Origin: an uncultured bacterium
GTDB taxonomy: Bacteria > Patescibacteriota > Microgenomatia > UBA8517
Length of the DNA: 6,937 nt
Reading direction: 5' to 3'
Assembly: GCA_937928235.1 (NCBI GenBank)
Contig: CALEZE010000134.1
Coordinates: 1 to 6,937 of the forward strand
The notes under the pieces are model-generated. The model saw nothing but the letters and a program-made list of their open reading frames with translations. It was not told where the DNA came from and searched no databases. Positions 1-6,335 of the stretch are shown here, one piece after another. Both the position numbers and the translations under genes were made by a program. Position 1 is the first letter of the stretch; each line of letters starts with the position of its first letter.

Positions 1-78
1 CACACGCTTATTAATTCTAGCTTGAGTGTTTAAGGCGACCACTTCAAGTATTTTCCCAAGGAATTCATAACATGAGTA
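1..78. other. Left-edge sequence without a confident gene
   Basis: No gene can be called here. On the plus strand, frame 1 closes with TAA at 31-33, so up to ten residues of an upstream gene's C-terminus could lie here. On the minus strand one frame is open from a TAA near position 112 to the window edge, but it has no ATG; its plausible start is a GTG at 42-40. Neither reading carries a recognisable motif. The sequence left of position 1 would decide between them. Confidence 0.3.
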
Positions 79-107
79 TTGAGCCGACTGTGTTTTAAGG
101 TTAATAT
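79..107 (+). promoter_or_regulatory. Promoter of the DedA-NTPase operon
   Basis: A -35-like TTGAGC (79-84) and a -10-like TAATAT (102-107) are separated by 17 nt, the optimal spacing for a housekeeping sigma factor. The expected transcription start, about 7 nt after the -10, falls on or next to the ATG at 114, so the mRNA should be leaderless. No Shine-Dalgarno lies in front of that ATG, which agrees. Confidence 0.6.
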
Positions 108-113
108 CTTTTT

Positions 114-767
114 ATGGTTGAATTCTTAAGCACCGCTATTGACTTCTTTTTACATTTAGATGTCCACTTGGGAGAGATAATAAGTAATTACGGTACCTTC
201 ACTTATGCGATTCTTTTTGGAATTATTTTTGCAGAAACTGGTTTTGTTGTAACGCCTTTCCTGCCAGGGGACTCTCTTCTTTTTGCGGCAGGTGCTTTCG
301 CTGCATTGGGAGCACTTGATCCCTGGATAATTACAATCCTTCTTATCATTGCCGCAATCGTTGGAGACACAGTGAATTACTGGATTGGGCACTTTTTTGG
401 GCAAAAGATAGTGGATAACCCAAAGATTCCTTTCGTAGATCAAGCACACATTGATAAAACCGAAAAGTTCTACGAAAAACACGGAGGAAAAACAATTATT
501 CTTGCTCGTTTTGTTCCAATTGTTCGTACTTTTGCACCATTCGTTGCCGGGGTAGGGAAGATGCACTATGGCAAGTTTATTTCCTTTAATGTTATTGGTG
601 GGATTATTTGGATAGTTCTATTCACCTGGGCAGGCTATTTCTTTGGCAATATTCCCGCAGTGAAACACAACTTTACCCTCGTGATTTTGGCAATCATTGC
701 AGTTTCTGTCCTCCCTATGGTATACGAGTATTTCAAGGGTAAGAAGGAATCCAAAAAGGATAAATGA
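114..767 (+). CDS. DedA-family (SNARE-associated/VTT domain) membrane protein
   Basis: This is a 217-residue polytopic inner-membrane protein of the DedA family. Characterised relatives (YqjA and YghB of E. coli, UptA and PetA of Gram-positives) are implicated in proton-coupled transport and in recycling lipid carriers such as undecaprenyl phosphate. The family signatures are clear: an acidic residue and proline-rich re-entrant segment E41-T-G-F...T-P-F-L-P-G-D53, G-D-T-V-N-Y-W at 84-90, and A-R132-F-V-P-I-V-R138-T-F-A-P-F at 131-143. E41, D53, R132 and R138 match the residues known to be essential in YqjA (E39, D51, R130, R136) with a constant offset of two. Further hydrophobic spans lie near 155-178 and 186-204, followed by a lysine-rich cytoplasmic tail. 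Length is normal for the family. The ATG at 114 is favoured by the promoter spacing. Its TGA overlaps the next gene's ATG, so the two are co-transcribed. The transported substrate cannot be read from sequence. Confidence 0.93.
   Translation: MVEFLSTAIDFFLHLDVHLGEIISNYGTFTYAILFGIIFAETGFVVTPFLPGDSLLFAAGAFAALGALDPWIITILLIIAAIVGDTVNYWIGHFFGQKIVDNPKIPFVDQAHIDKTEKFYEKHGGKTIILARFVPIVRTFAPFVAGVGKMHYGKFISFNVIGGIIWIVLFTWAGYFFGNIPAVKHNFTLVILAIIAVSVLPMVYEYFKGKKESKKDK
755..760 (+). promoter_or_regulatory. Shine-Dalgarno inside the DedA coding end
   Basis: AAAGGA ends 3 nt before the ATG at 764 and can pair with the anti-SD of the 16S gene in this window (CACCTCCT at 3873-3880). The spacing is short. It supports the ATG at 764 and is the only start in the window with an evident SD; it serves the only gene that lies inside an operon. 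Overlap (ATGA) coupling with the upstream stop may matter as well. Confidence 0.45.
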
Positions 768-1288
768 AAGTTGCGGTTGGCTCCAAAAACCCGGTAAAAA
801 TTGCTGCTGCAAAGGCAGCCTTCAAAAAAGTTTGGCCCGAGAAAAAATGGGAAGTGGTGGGTGTAGATGTTCCTTCTGGGGTGTCAGATCAACCTATGAG
901 CGACAAGGAGAGTATTAAAGGGGCTTCAAACAGAGCAAGGCGTGCACTTAAAGAAGTGGGGGCAGATTTTGGCGTGGGAATGGAAGGTGGTTTACAGAAG
1001 ATAGGAGAAACCTGGTTTGATTGCGGGTGGATGGTCGTTGAAGACAAAAAGGGGAGGAAAGGAGTAGCTTCTTCGGTCCGAATGGAAACACCCAGAAAGT
1101 TGATGAAACTAATAAAAGAAGGAAAAGAGCTTGGTGAAGCAAATGACATACTTTTTGGCAGAAGGAACTCTAAACAGGCAGAAGGACACTTCGGGCTGAT
1201 GACAGACAATATTATTACCAGAAAGCATGGTTACCAGGATGCCATTGTGATAGCACTTGCTAGGTTTATCCAACCGAAGGCGTGGTAA
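764..1288 (+). CDS. Inosine/xanthosine triphosphatase, DUF84 (YjjX-like) family
   Basis: A 174-residue soluble protein that matches the DUF84/NTPase_I-T family (E. coli YjjX is about 170 residues). The family hydrolyses non-canonical purine nucleoside triphosphates such as ITP and XTP, cleaning the nucleotide pool. The N-terminus has the signature V-A-V-G-S-K-N-P-V-K-I-A-A-A-K (3-17), a nucleotide-binding strand-loop-helix. It is followed by V-S-D-Q-P-M-S-D-K-E-S-I-K-G-A (40-54) and the G-V-G-M-E-G-G-L segment (71-78) that carries the conserved acidic residue. The ATG overlaps the DedA stop by 4 nt, so translation is probably coupled. The link to a lipid-carrier transporter is not an obvious pathway and may only be genome compaction. 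Substrate preference is assumed from the family. Confidence 0.88.
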   Translation: MKVAVGSKNPVKIAAAKAAFKKVWPEKKWEVVGVDVPSGVSDQPMSDKESIKGASNRARRALKEVGADFGVGMEGGLQKIGETWFDCGWMVVEDKKGRKGVASSVRMETPRKLMKLIKEGKELGEANDILFGRRNSKQAEGHFGLMTDNIITRKHGYQDAIVIALARFIQPKAW

Positions 1289-1303
1289 TAGAAAGATACC
1301 TTG

Positions 1304-1312
1304 TGGTACACT
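1304..1312 (+). promoter_or_regulatory. Extended -10 promoter of the HTH gene
   Basis: TGG-TACACT is an extended -10 element (TG at 1304-1305, hexamer 1307-1312). No convincing -35 is present, as is usual for extended -10 promoters. The hexamer ends 8 nt before the GTG at 1321, so transcription should begin at or within about 2 nt of the start codon. Confidence 0.5.
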
Positions 1313-1320
1313 AGTATATA

Positions 1321-1518
1321 GTGAACGATTACCTGACGGTCAAAGAAGCTGCCCGTTACCTCAAAAAGAGCGAAAGTACTGTCCGCCGCCTTATTCGTTC
1401 CCGAAAACTTCGTGCCAAAAAACTCGCCGGAAAGTTTGGTGTCTACATCATTGAAAGAAGTGACATGTTGGAATACAGAATGAACAGGATGATGGAGCAA
1501 AATAAAAAGAGTAAGTAG
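1321..1518 (+). CDS. Small excisionase-family helix-turn-helix DNA-binding protein
   Basis: A 65-residue protein made almost wholly of one MerR-like/excisionase HTH domain (HTH_17 type). Residues 4-27 (YLTVKEAARYLKKSES then TVRRLIRS) give the 'LTVKEAA-x-L-x-x-S-x-x-TVRRLI' pattern of the helix-turn-helix. Residues 28-52 form the basic wing ending in the typical 'I-x-x-S-D-M-L-E-Y'. The tail is basic and charged. Such proteins serve either as recombination directionality factors or as small transcription regulators. No integrase, att site or phage gene is nearby, so a regulator is more likely, but the target is unknown. The start is a GTG; there is no upstream SD and the extended -10 lies directly in front, which fits a leaderless message. 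It stands alone, with 32 nt before it and 75 nt after it. Confidence 0.82.
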   Translation: MNDYLTVKEAARYLKKSESTVRRLIRSRKLRAKKLAGKFGVYIIERSDMLEYRMNRMMEQNKKSK

Positions 1519-1554
1519 TTATTCTTCATTGTGTCAAAACCCAATAGTCTGAGA

Positions 1555-1584
1555 TTGTGACCTTCACATACTTCTTGTTACTCT
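1555..1584 (+). promoter_or_regulatory. Probable promoter of the kinase-like gene
   Basis: A -35-like TTGTGA (1555-1560) and a -10-like TACTCT (1579-1584) are separated by 18 nt; TG at 1576-1577 makes an extended -10. The hexamer is only a partial match to TATAAT. It ends 9 nt before the ATG at 1594, giving a leader of about 3 nt at most. Confidence 0.42.
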
Positions 1585-1593
1585 TCAAGTGCA

Positions 1594-2223
1594 ATGTTGC
1601 CCAAGATAGCCATTGTCGTTACGGGAGAAAATTACGGAGGCAAGGGAGCCTTCGTATCTTTGCTTGAGGAGTATTTTGGTTTTCAGACAGTTTCTTTTTC
1701 AGACTCGCTTCGAACAATAGCTGACAGTCTTGGCACAGGGAAAGACCCAGAGTCGTTGGGTAAGATTGCAGATACTTTAAGATCTGGAATTGGACCAGGC
1801 GCGCTTGCTGGGGTGACATTAGAGAAAACAAACATTTTGTCCGAGCGGATAGTTTTTGATAGTTGGAGGAACCCAGCCGAACTCTATTATCTTGAGTCGT
1901 ATTTCAAGCGACTATCAGAAGGCGCAGGTCAGAGTACGAGAATTGCATCAGTTGCTGTGAGGGCTAGTAATAAGACCAGGTTTAGAAGGAGCCTTGCAAG
2001 GGGGAGAGAGGGAGATCCACAGACCTTAGAAGAATTTCTAAAAAGAGAAAATGACGAAATGGAGAATACCAATGATTTTCAACAACAAATAACTAGATGC
2101 ATAAATCAGGCTGAGTTTACAATATGGAACGATACGGATAAGAAAGGCGATTTGCTTCGCGCAACAAGAGAATTGATAAAGCAAATAGAGGGTGTATCAG
2201 TAGATGTTGAGAGATCACGATAA
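1594..2223 (+). CDS. P-loop nucleotide-kinase-like protein (dephospho-CoA kinase/UPF0200-like)
   Basis: A 209-residue soluble protein with the layout of small P-loop kinases. Strand 1 and a P-loop lie at 4-18 (I-A-I-V-V-T-G-E-N-Y-G-G-K17-G), and V-S-F-S-D-S-L-R (33-40) resembles the substrate-binding segment. F-D-S-W-R-N-P-A-E (88-96) corresponds to the 'DGIRSPAEV' region, A-S-N-K-T-R-F-x-R (124-132) to the lid-entry 'APPKTRFER' region, and A-R-G-R-E-G-D (135-141) to the lid. The order and spacing recall archaeal UPF0200 and dephospho-CoA kinase-like proteins. The P-loop is unusual: G-K-G-A stands where G-K-G-T or G-K-S/T is expected, so the Mg-binding hydroxyl is missing. It may be a diverged or regulatory kinase. 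The first in-frame ATG after a TGA at 1558-1560 is the chosen start; there is no SD. The substrate is unknown. Confidence 0.65.
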   Translation: MLPKIAIVVTGENYGGKGAFVSLLEEYFGFQTVSFSDSLRTIADSLGTGKDPESLGKIADTLRSGIGPGALAGVTLEKTNILSERIVFDSWRNPAELYYLESYFKRLSEGAGQSTRIASVAVRASNKTRFRRSLARGREGDPQTLEEFLKRENDEMENTNDFQQQITRCINQAEFTIWNDTDKKGDLLRATRELIKQIEGVSVDVERSR

Positions 2224-2228
2224 GCAGA

Positions 2229-2256
2229 TTGACTAGGTTGAACCATATGTTACAAT
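2229..2256 (+). promoter_or_regulatory. Likely 16S rRNA promoter
   Basis: TTGACT (2229-2234) and TACAAT (2251-2256) are spaced by 16 nt, each one base from consensus, and TGT before the hexamer makes an extended -10. This is the best promoter in the region. Transcription should start near 2263. No TA dinucleotide occurs from 2282 to 2360, so no canonical -10 can exist between here and the processing stem; the 16S transcript should therefore start here or nearby. A weaker alternative is TAGAAT at 2362-2367, but that would remove most of the 5' processing arm. Confidence 0.65.
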
Positions 2257-2281
2257 ACCGATACATGAGATAGAGAAGATA

Positions 2282-2331
2282 CCAGATGGCTCCGCCATCG
2301 GCGGGAGCTCAACCAAGCCGCCATCTGGCGG
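2282..2331 (+). promoter_or_regulatory. Candidate attenuator in the 16S leader
   Basis: Two exclusive pairings are visible. CCAGATGGC (2282-2290) is fully complementary to GCCATCTGG (2320-2328), 9 bp. The second segment is also needed for the terminator hairpin at 2318-2331, so the two cannot coexist. A third hairpin (2290-2308: GCTCC-GCC, loop ATC, GGC-G-GGAGC with one bulged G) can form inside the long pairing or by itself beside the terminator. This arrangement is typical of attenuators, but no ligand or signal can be inferred. Confidence 0.4.
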
Positions 2332-2343
2332 TTTTTTCTTTTT
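2318..2343 (+). terminator. Rho-independent terminator-like hairpin
   Basis: CCGCC (2318-2322), loop ATCT, and GGCGG (2327-2331) are followed by TTTTTTCTTTTT (2332-2343), a textbook intrinsic terminator. It could end the kinase-gene transcript, but it also lies about 55-80 nt downstream of the likely 16S promoter and about 85 nt before the mature 16S. It would either attenuate rRNA transcription or release a leader RNA of about 80 nt. Confidence 0.8.
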
Positions 2344-2348
2344 CAGAA

Positions 2349-2359
2349 GTTCTTTGACA
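2349..2359 (+). promoter_or_regulatory. boxA-like rRNA antitermination element
   Basis: GTTCTTTGACA resembles bacterial rRNA boxA sequences (E. coli GCTCTTTAACA; Firmicutes TTCTTTGA-type). It lies between the terminator and the 16S gene, where NusB/S10-dependent antitermination complexes would load. It overlaps the outer end of the 5' processing arm. The same bases include TTGACA, which looks like a -35, but no suitably spaced -10 follows. Confidence 0.5.
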
Positions 2360-2381
2360 CTTAGAATCATGACTGGAAGCG
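2352..2381 (+). other. 5' arm of the 16S precursor processing stem
   Basis: This segment pairs with 3976-4005 over 30 consecutive positions with no bulge: 27 Watson-Crick pairs, two G-U wobbles (2362/3995 and 2375/3982) and one G-G mismatch (2364/3993). It lies 46 nt before the inferred mature 5' end. Such flanking stems are the RNase III (or equivalent) substrates that release pre-16S rRNA. Confidence 0.88.
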
Positions 2382-2410
2382 TAAAGACGAGATTTACTCG
2401 ACTTTACGTT
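2378..2410 (+). other. Leader hairpin next to the 16S 5' end
   Basis: AGCGTAAAG (2378-2386) pairs with CTTTACGTT (2402-2410, one G-U), and CGAG (2388-2391) pairs with CTCG (2397-2400), across one A-A mismatch and closed by an ATTTA loop. Its first four bases (2378-2381) belong to the 5' processing arm as well, so the hairpin may form first, co-transcriptionally, and partly yield when the 3' arm appears. Confidence 0.65.
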
Positions 2411-2427
2411 AGGGTAATAACTCGTCA

Positions 2428-3882
<1,455 letters not shown>

Positions 3883-3975
3883 CTAAGGAGTGATAGCCGG
3901 CTAAGCCGGAATTACACCCCAGTTTTCAAGCCGCGGTTTCTGTGACCTGCTTTAGGTAGGTGAAAAAACCGGGTT
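3883..3975 (+). other. 16S trailer with two small hairpins
   Basis: This segment lies between the mature 16S 3' end and the 3' processing arm and would be cut off during maturation. It holds a hairpin CCGGC-TAA-GCCGG (3897-3909) and a longer imperfect one with outer stem CGGTTT/AAACCG (3934-3939 with 3966-3971) and inner stem ACCT/AGGT (3945-3948 with 3954-3957). Neither has a U-tract for plus-strand termination. No tRNA or open reading frame is present. Confidence 0.55.
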
Positions 3976-4005
3976 CGCTTCTAGTCATGATTGTGAGTGT
4001 CAAAG
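3976..4005 (+). other. 3' arm of the 16S precursor processing stem
   Basis: This segment is complementary to 2352-2381 over all 30 positions except one G-G mismatch. It ends one base before the final stop codon base of the convergent ATPase gene (stop at 4007-4009), so the rRNA precursor fills the whole intergenic space and very likely runs into antisense of that gene. Confidence 0.88.
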
Positions 4006-4018
4006 GTTAACCAACCTT
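4003..4018. terminator. Possible weak bidirectional terminator
   Basis: AAGGTT (4003-4008), loop AACC, and AACCTT (4013-4018) form a 6-bp hairpin at the junction of the convergent 16S unit and ATPase gene, with the ATPase stop codon inside it. Downstream on the plus strand the sequence is pyrimidine-rich (CTTTCCCCATCTTTCCC) rather than a clean U-tract; on the minus strand there are few Us. It competes with the outer base pairs of the processing stem. Confidence 0.25.
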
Positions 4019-6151
4019 CTTTCCCCATCTTTCCCTGGAGACCTTGAGTACCTTTTCCTTGTTTTGGTTCCTGCTTGCCGGAAGTGGCAAGGTGTGGGCC
4101 AAGAAAGGTCTACTTGAATGTCCTTCGATCATTAATTTTGTGGCTATTTGGAAATTGCTCATGTTTATAAGATCGTTTTCGGAGAACACCTCTGCAAATT
4201 CTTTATGAAGTATGGCTGCATCTTCCGCGCCAGCTGCAAAGGACGCAATTGTCCCTGCGTTGCCCAAAATTGCTTTTTGCACATCTTCTGGGATTTGGGC
4301 CATATATTGGTTAGCAAGCATAAGGTTAAGCCTGTACTTTCTTGCCTCTGAGAGGATTTTAATAAAAGAATCCGTTGCGAAGTTTTGGAACTCGTCTACA
4401 TAGAGATAGAAATCTCGTCTTTTTTCTTCTTCAATATCAACCCTTCTCATTGCGGAGATTTGAAGTTTGGTGATAAGTGTTGCTCCAAGAAGCGCGGAAT
4501 TATCTTCCCCCAGACGCCCCTGTGACAAATTAGCTAAAAAGATTTTTCCATCATTCATGACCTCATCCAGAGAGATAGAAGACTTTGGGTGTCCAATGAT
4601 ACGGTTAATAAGAGGGGAGGTAACAAACTGCCCAACCTTGTTTTGGATGGGCGCAATGGCTTCCTTTTGTAGTCTGTCAGGCATTTTTTCGTATTCCTGC
4701 TTCCAGAAGTGAAGAAGGTTTGGATCATCAATCTTTTCCAATATCTTATCTCTATAATTATTGCTGCCTAAGATTTTCAGAACATCTGCCAAAGTTGCGT
4801 TTTCTACTTGCGCAAGAGTAAGAAAAGCGTTTCTGAGAATGTATTCCATTCGGGCAGACCAGACATTGGCCCAAACCTTGGTAAAAATAGCCATGAGCCC
4901 TGAGGTAACAAGTTCTGCTTCCTCTCGGTTCGTAACCTCCAAAGGGTTGATGGCAATGGGATATTCTTTGTCTGAGGGATTAAAGTAGATGGTGTCGTTT
5001 ATCCTATGGCTTGGAATGTAGTTAAGGAGAACATCGCAAAGGTCTCCATGGGGGTCAATTATTGCTACACCTCTGTCTTTTTTAAAGTCATCAATAGCCA
5101 TGTTTGCTATAAGGGTTGACTTACCTGTACCGGTCTTTCCAAGTGCCCAAATGTGGCGTCTTCTGTCGGTATCTCTAATACCAAAGATGGTGTCTTTGTT
5201 TTTAAAGAGTGTTTTTGCAAAGAAGTTGATACTCGTTTTTTCTTCATCTGTCTTGTCCGTTGCAACGGGCAAGTTGTCAGGTGGCTCTGAAAGAACGGAA
5301 GTACCCCAGACAATGGAGGCGGTTTTAACCTTCTCACTTGGTAGGTGCCAGATGGTGGCCAACTCTTTAATGTTAATTACTTGGTTCTGGTTGACGGAGC
5401 GCTCGAAAAGTCTTTTTTGGGACTTTGATTTTGAAAAAGTAGAAGGGCTTTTGGAAGAAAAGCTGTTTCCGTCTGCTCTTGTAAAAACGCCAAAGGCACT
5501 CACTAGTTCTTTTAGGGTAGAGGGGTCTGTTGTTGCAAGTCTTAAATTTACATTGAAACCTGGGTAAGAAATTTTCTCATTTATTACACTTGCGTCCGAC
5601 CTTGGGGAATAAGTACCATCTTCGTTTTTGGTGCCCTTTTCCGCATAAGAAGCTCCTGATTTTTGCCAACCGGTTCCGGCGGATTCAAGTGCGAATTGGA
5701 CTATAGCAACTTCGTCCGGGTCTCCTTTGGAAAGGACTGAAAGGACGGATGCCAGAGGGTCTATGTCTGTGAAGTTTTCGTAGGTTGCCAAAGGATAGTA
5801 GCTTCCGTTTTTGAGAATAAGAGACTTAATGTTTAAGGCCTTGTTTTCAGGCACTACAGAAAGGGGATCTTCAGCTTTTTCAATAATAACCAGCGGGTAA
5901 TTGGATTGAAGCTGAGTTTCGATAAAGGGAACAAGCTCAGTAGCACAGGTAATTTGAAACCTTATTTGTTGGTTAAAAAGGACTATTTCTAAGGATACTG
6001 GTTGTGGTTGAGTTCCCAAAAGTTTTTGTAGTCGTGAGACACTGTTTATCTGTGTTAGTGCAGACAGGAAAGTTTGCGCTGCCTCAGGTGTTACCTCTGT
6101 GTTACGAGGGATTTTAAGTAAAAGAGTAGTTAGTTCGGGCATGTGTTTCAT
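4007..6151 (-). CDS. VirD4/TraG-like (HerA-FtsK superfamily) DNA-transfer ATPase
   Basis: A 714-residue protein whose C-terminal half (about 325-690) is a RecA-fold motor of the type IV coupling-protein/HerA-FtsK group. It has Walker A G-K-T-G-T-G-K344-S345 (338-345), then G-V-A-I-I-D-P-H-G-D (361-370), a typical coupling-protein motif. Walker B is Y-L-Y-V-D-E587-F-Q (582-589), followed by S-E-A-R-K-Y-R and A-N-Q615, a sensor-like glutamine. The first 290 or so residues form a separate soluble region I do not recognise, with a serine/lysine-rich linker near 229-247. No transmembrane segment is visible, unlike classical VirD4, so membrane attachment would need a partner. No relaxase, pilin or VirB gene is adjacent. 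The start at 6151 is favoured over the ATG three codons on because a perfect TATAAT sits 5 nt upstream. Related proteins are common in CPR genomes; DNA uptake, conjugation or pilus-linked roles are possible. Confidence 0.88.
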   Translation of the reverse strand: MKHMPELTTLLLKIPRNTEVTPEAAQTFLSALTQINSVSRLQKLLGTQPQPVSLEIVLFNQQIRFQITCATELVPFIETQLQSNYPLVIIEKAEDPLSVVPENKALNIKSLILKNGSYYPLATYENFTDIDPLASVLSVLSKGDPDEVAIVQFALESAGTGWQKSGASYAEKGTKNEDGTYSPRSDASVINEKISYPGFNVNLRLATTDPSTLKELVSAFGVFTRADGNSFSSKSPSTFSKSKSQKRLFERSVNQNQVINIKELATIWHLPSEKVKTASIVWGTSVLSEPPDNLPVATDKTDEEKTSINFFAKTLFKNKDTIFGIRDTDRRRHIWALGKTGTGKSTLIANMAIDDFKKDRGVAIIDPHGDLCDVLLNYIPSHRINDTIYFNPSDKEYPIAINPLEVTNREEAELVTSGLMAIFTKVWANVWSARMEYILRNAFLTLAQVENATLADVLKILGSNNYRDKILEKIDDPNLLHFWKQEYEKMPDRLQKEAIAPIQNKVGQFVTSPLINRIIGHPKSSISLDEVMNDGKIFLANLSQGRLGEDNSALLGATLITKLQISAMRRVDIEEEKRRDFYLYVDEFQNFATDSFIKILSEARKYRLNLMLANQYMAQIPEDVQKAILGNAGTIASFAAGAEDAAILHKEFAEVFSENDLINMSNFQIATKLMIEGHSSRPFLAHTLPLPASRNQNKEKVLKVSRERWGKKVG

Positions 6152-6156
6152 TTTAG

Positions 6157-6162
6157 ATTATA
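6157..6162 (-). promoter_or_regulatory. -10 element of the ATPase gene
   Basis: A perfect TATAAT on the minus strand ends 5 nt before the ATG at 6151, placing the transcription start on or beside the start codon. A -35 is not convincing (ATCCAA at the expected distance). No SD is present. Read-through from the tRNA-Ile promoter upstream is also possible, as no terminator separates them. Confidence 0.5.
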
Positions 6163-6196
6163 TGGTGTTTTAGGGAAAATTGGATGGGGATTTGTG

Positions 6197-6268
6197 TGGG
6201 CCGTCTAGGGATCGAACCTAGGACCTCCAAATTATCAGTTTGGCGCTCTACCACTGAGCCAACGGCCC
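6197..6268 (-). tRNA. tRNA-Ile (GAT anticodon)
   Basis: A full 72-nt cloverleaf can be drawn: acceptor GGGCCGT/ACGGCCC (7 bp), D-stem GCTC/GAGC with a 7-nt loop AGTGGTA, anticodon stem CCAAA/TTTGG with loop CTGATAA (anticodon GAT), a 5-nt variable loop, T-stem CTAGG/CCTAG with loop TTCGATC, and discriminator A. CCA is not encoded (CAC follows the discriminator), so it must be added by a nucleotidyltransferase. In many bacteria this tRNA sits in the 16S-23S spacer; here it is a separate unit about 2.2 kb from the 16S precursor and on the other strand. Confidence 0.96.
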
Positions 6269-6282
6269 CTGAAGTAGAGCCT

Positions 6283-6311
6283 ATTTTAGCCCATTAGTCG
6301 CGATTAGACAA
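6283..6311 (-). promoter_or_regulatory. Promoter of tRNA-Ile
   Basis: On the minus strand TTGTCT (6311-6306) and TAAAAT (6288-6283) are separated by exactly 17 nt. The expected start near 6276 gives a 5' leader of about 8 nt before the mature tRNA end at 6268, to be removed by RNase P. Confidence 0.65.
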
Positions 6312-6317
6312 CGCTTC

Positions 6318-6326
6318 TGTTAAAAT
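6318..6326 (+). promoter_or_regulatory. Extended -10 promoter of the PH-domain gene
   Basis: TGT-TAAAAT is an extended -10 (TG at 6318-6319, hexamer 6321-6326), one base from consensus. It ends 9 nt before the ATG at 6336, so the leader is at most about 3 nt. Any -35 contact would fall on the tRNA promoter's -35 region (6306-6311), so the two divergent promoters may compete. Confidence 0.5.
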
Positions 6327-6335
6327 TAGCGTCAA

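Noticed and set aside
114..767. Recoding of UGA (as in some CPR lineages such as Gracilibacteria and Absconditabacteria)
   Set aside because: TGA ends the DedA gene exactly at the expected family length with an ATGA overlap to the next start, and no other gene here needs UGA read-through.
1321..1518. The excisionase-like HTH gene as a sign of an integrated element or prophage
   Set aside because: No integrase, att-like repeats or phage genes are present, and tRNA-Ile is not flanked by a recognisable repeat of its 3' end. Small HTH_17 proteins are often plain regulators.
2286..2357. A 23-codon plus-strand ORF (ATG at 2286, TGA at 2355-2357)
   Set aside because: It has no SD or leaderless promoter spacing, and it runs through the terminator hairpin, its U-tract and boxA. 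Its codons are explained by those structures.
2354..2367. TTGACA at 2354-2359 and TAGAAT at 2362-2367 as the -35 and -10 of a 16S promoter
   Set aside because: They are only 2 nt apart, so they cannot act together, and both lie within the 5' processing arm, which must be transcribed to pair with 3976-4005. TAGAAT alone lacks a -35 and a TG extension; it is kept only as a weak alternative.
3883..3975. A tRNA or the start of a 23S gene in the 16S trailer
   Set aside because: No cloverleaf can be drawn, and no 23S 5' sequence is visible before the convergent gene begins.
5100..5567. A 155-codon plus-strand frame opposite the ATPase gene, and other plus-strand frames at 4148-4988
   Set aside because: They are antisense shadows of a well-supported coding sequence with intact Walker motifs, and their translations show no domain features.
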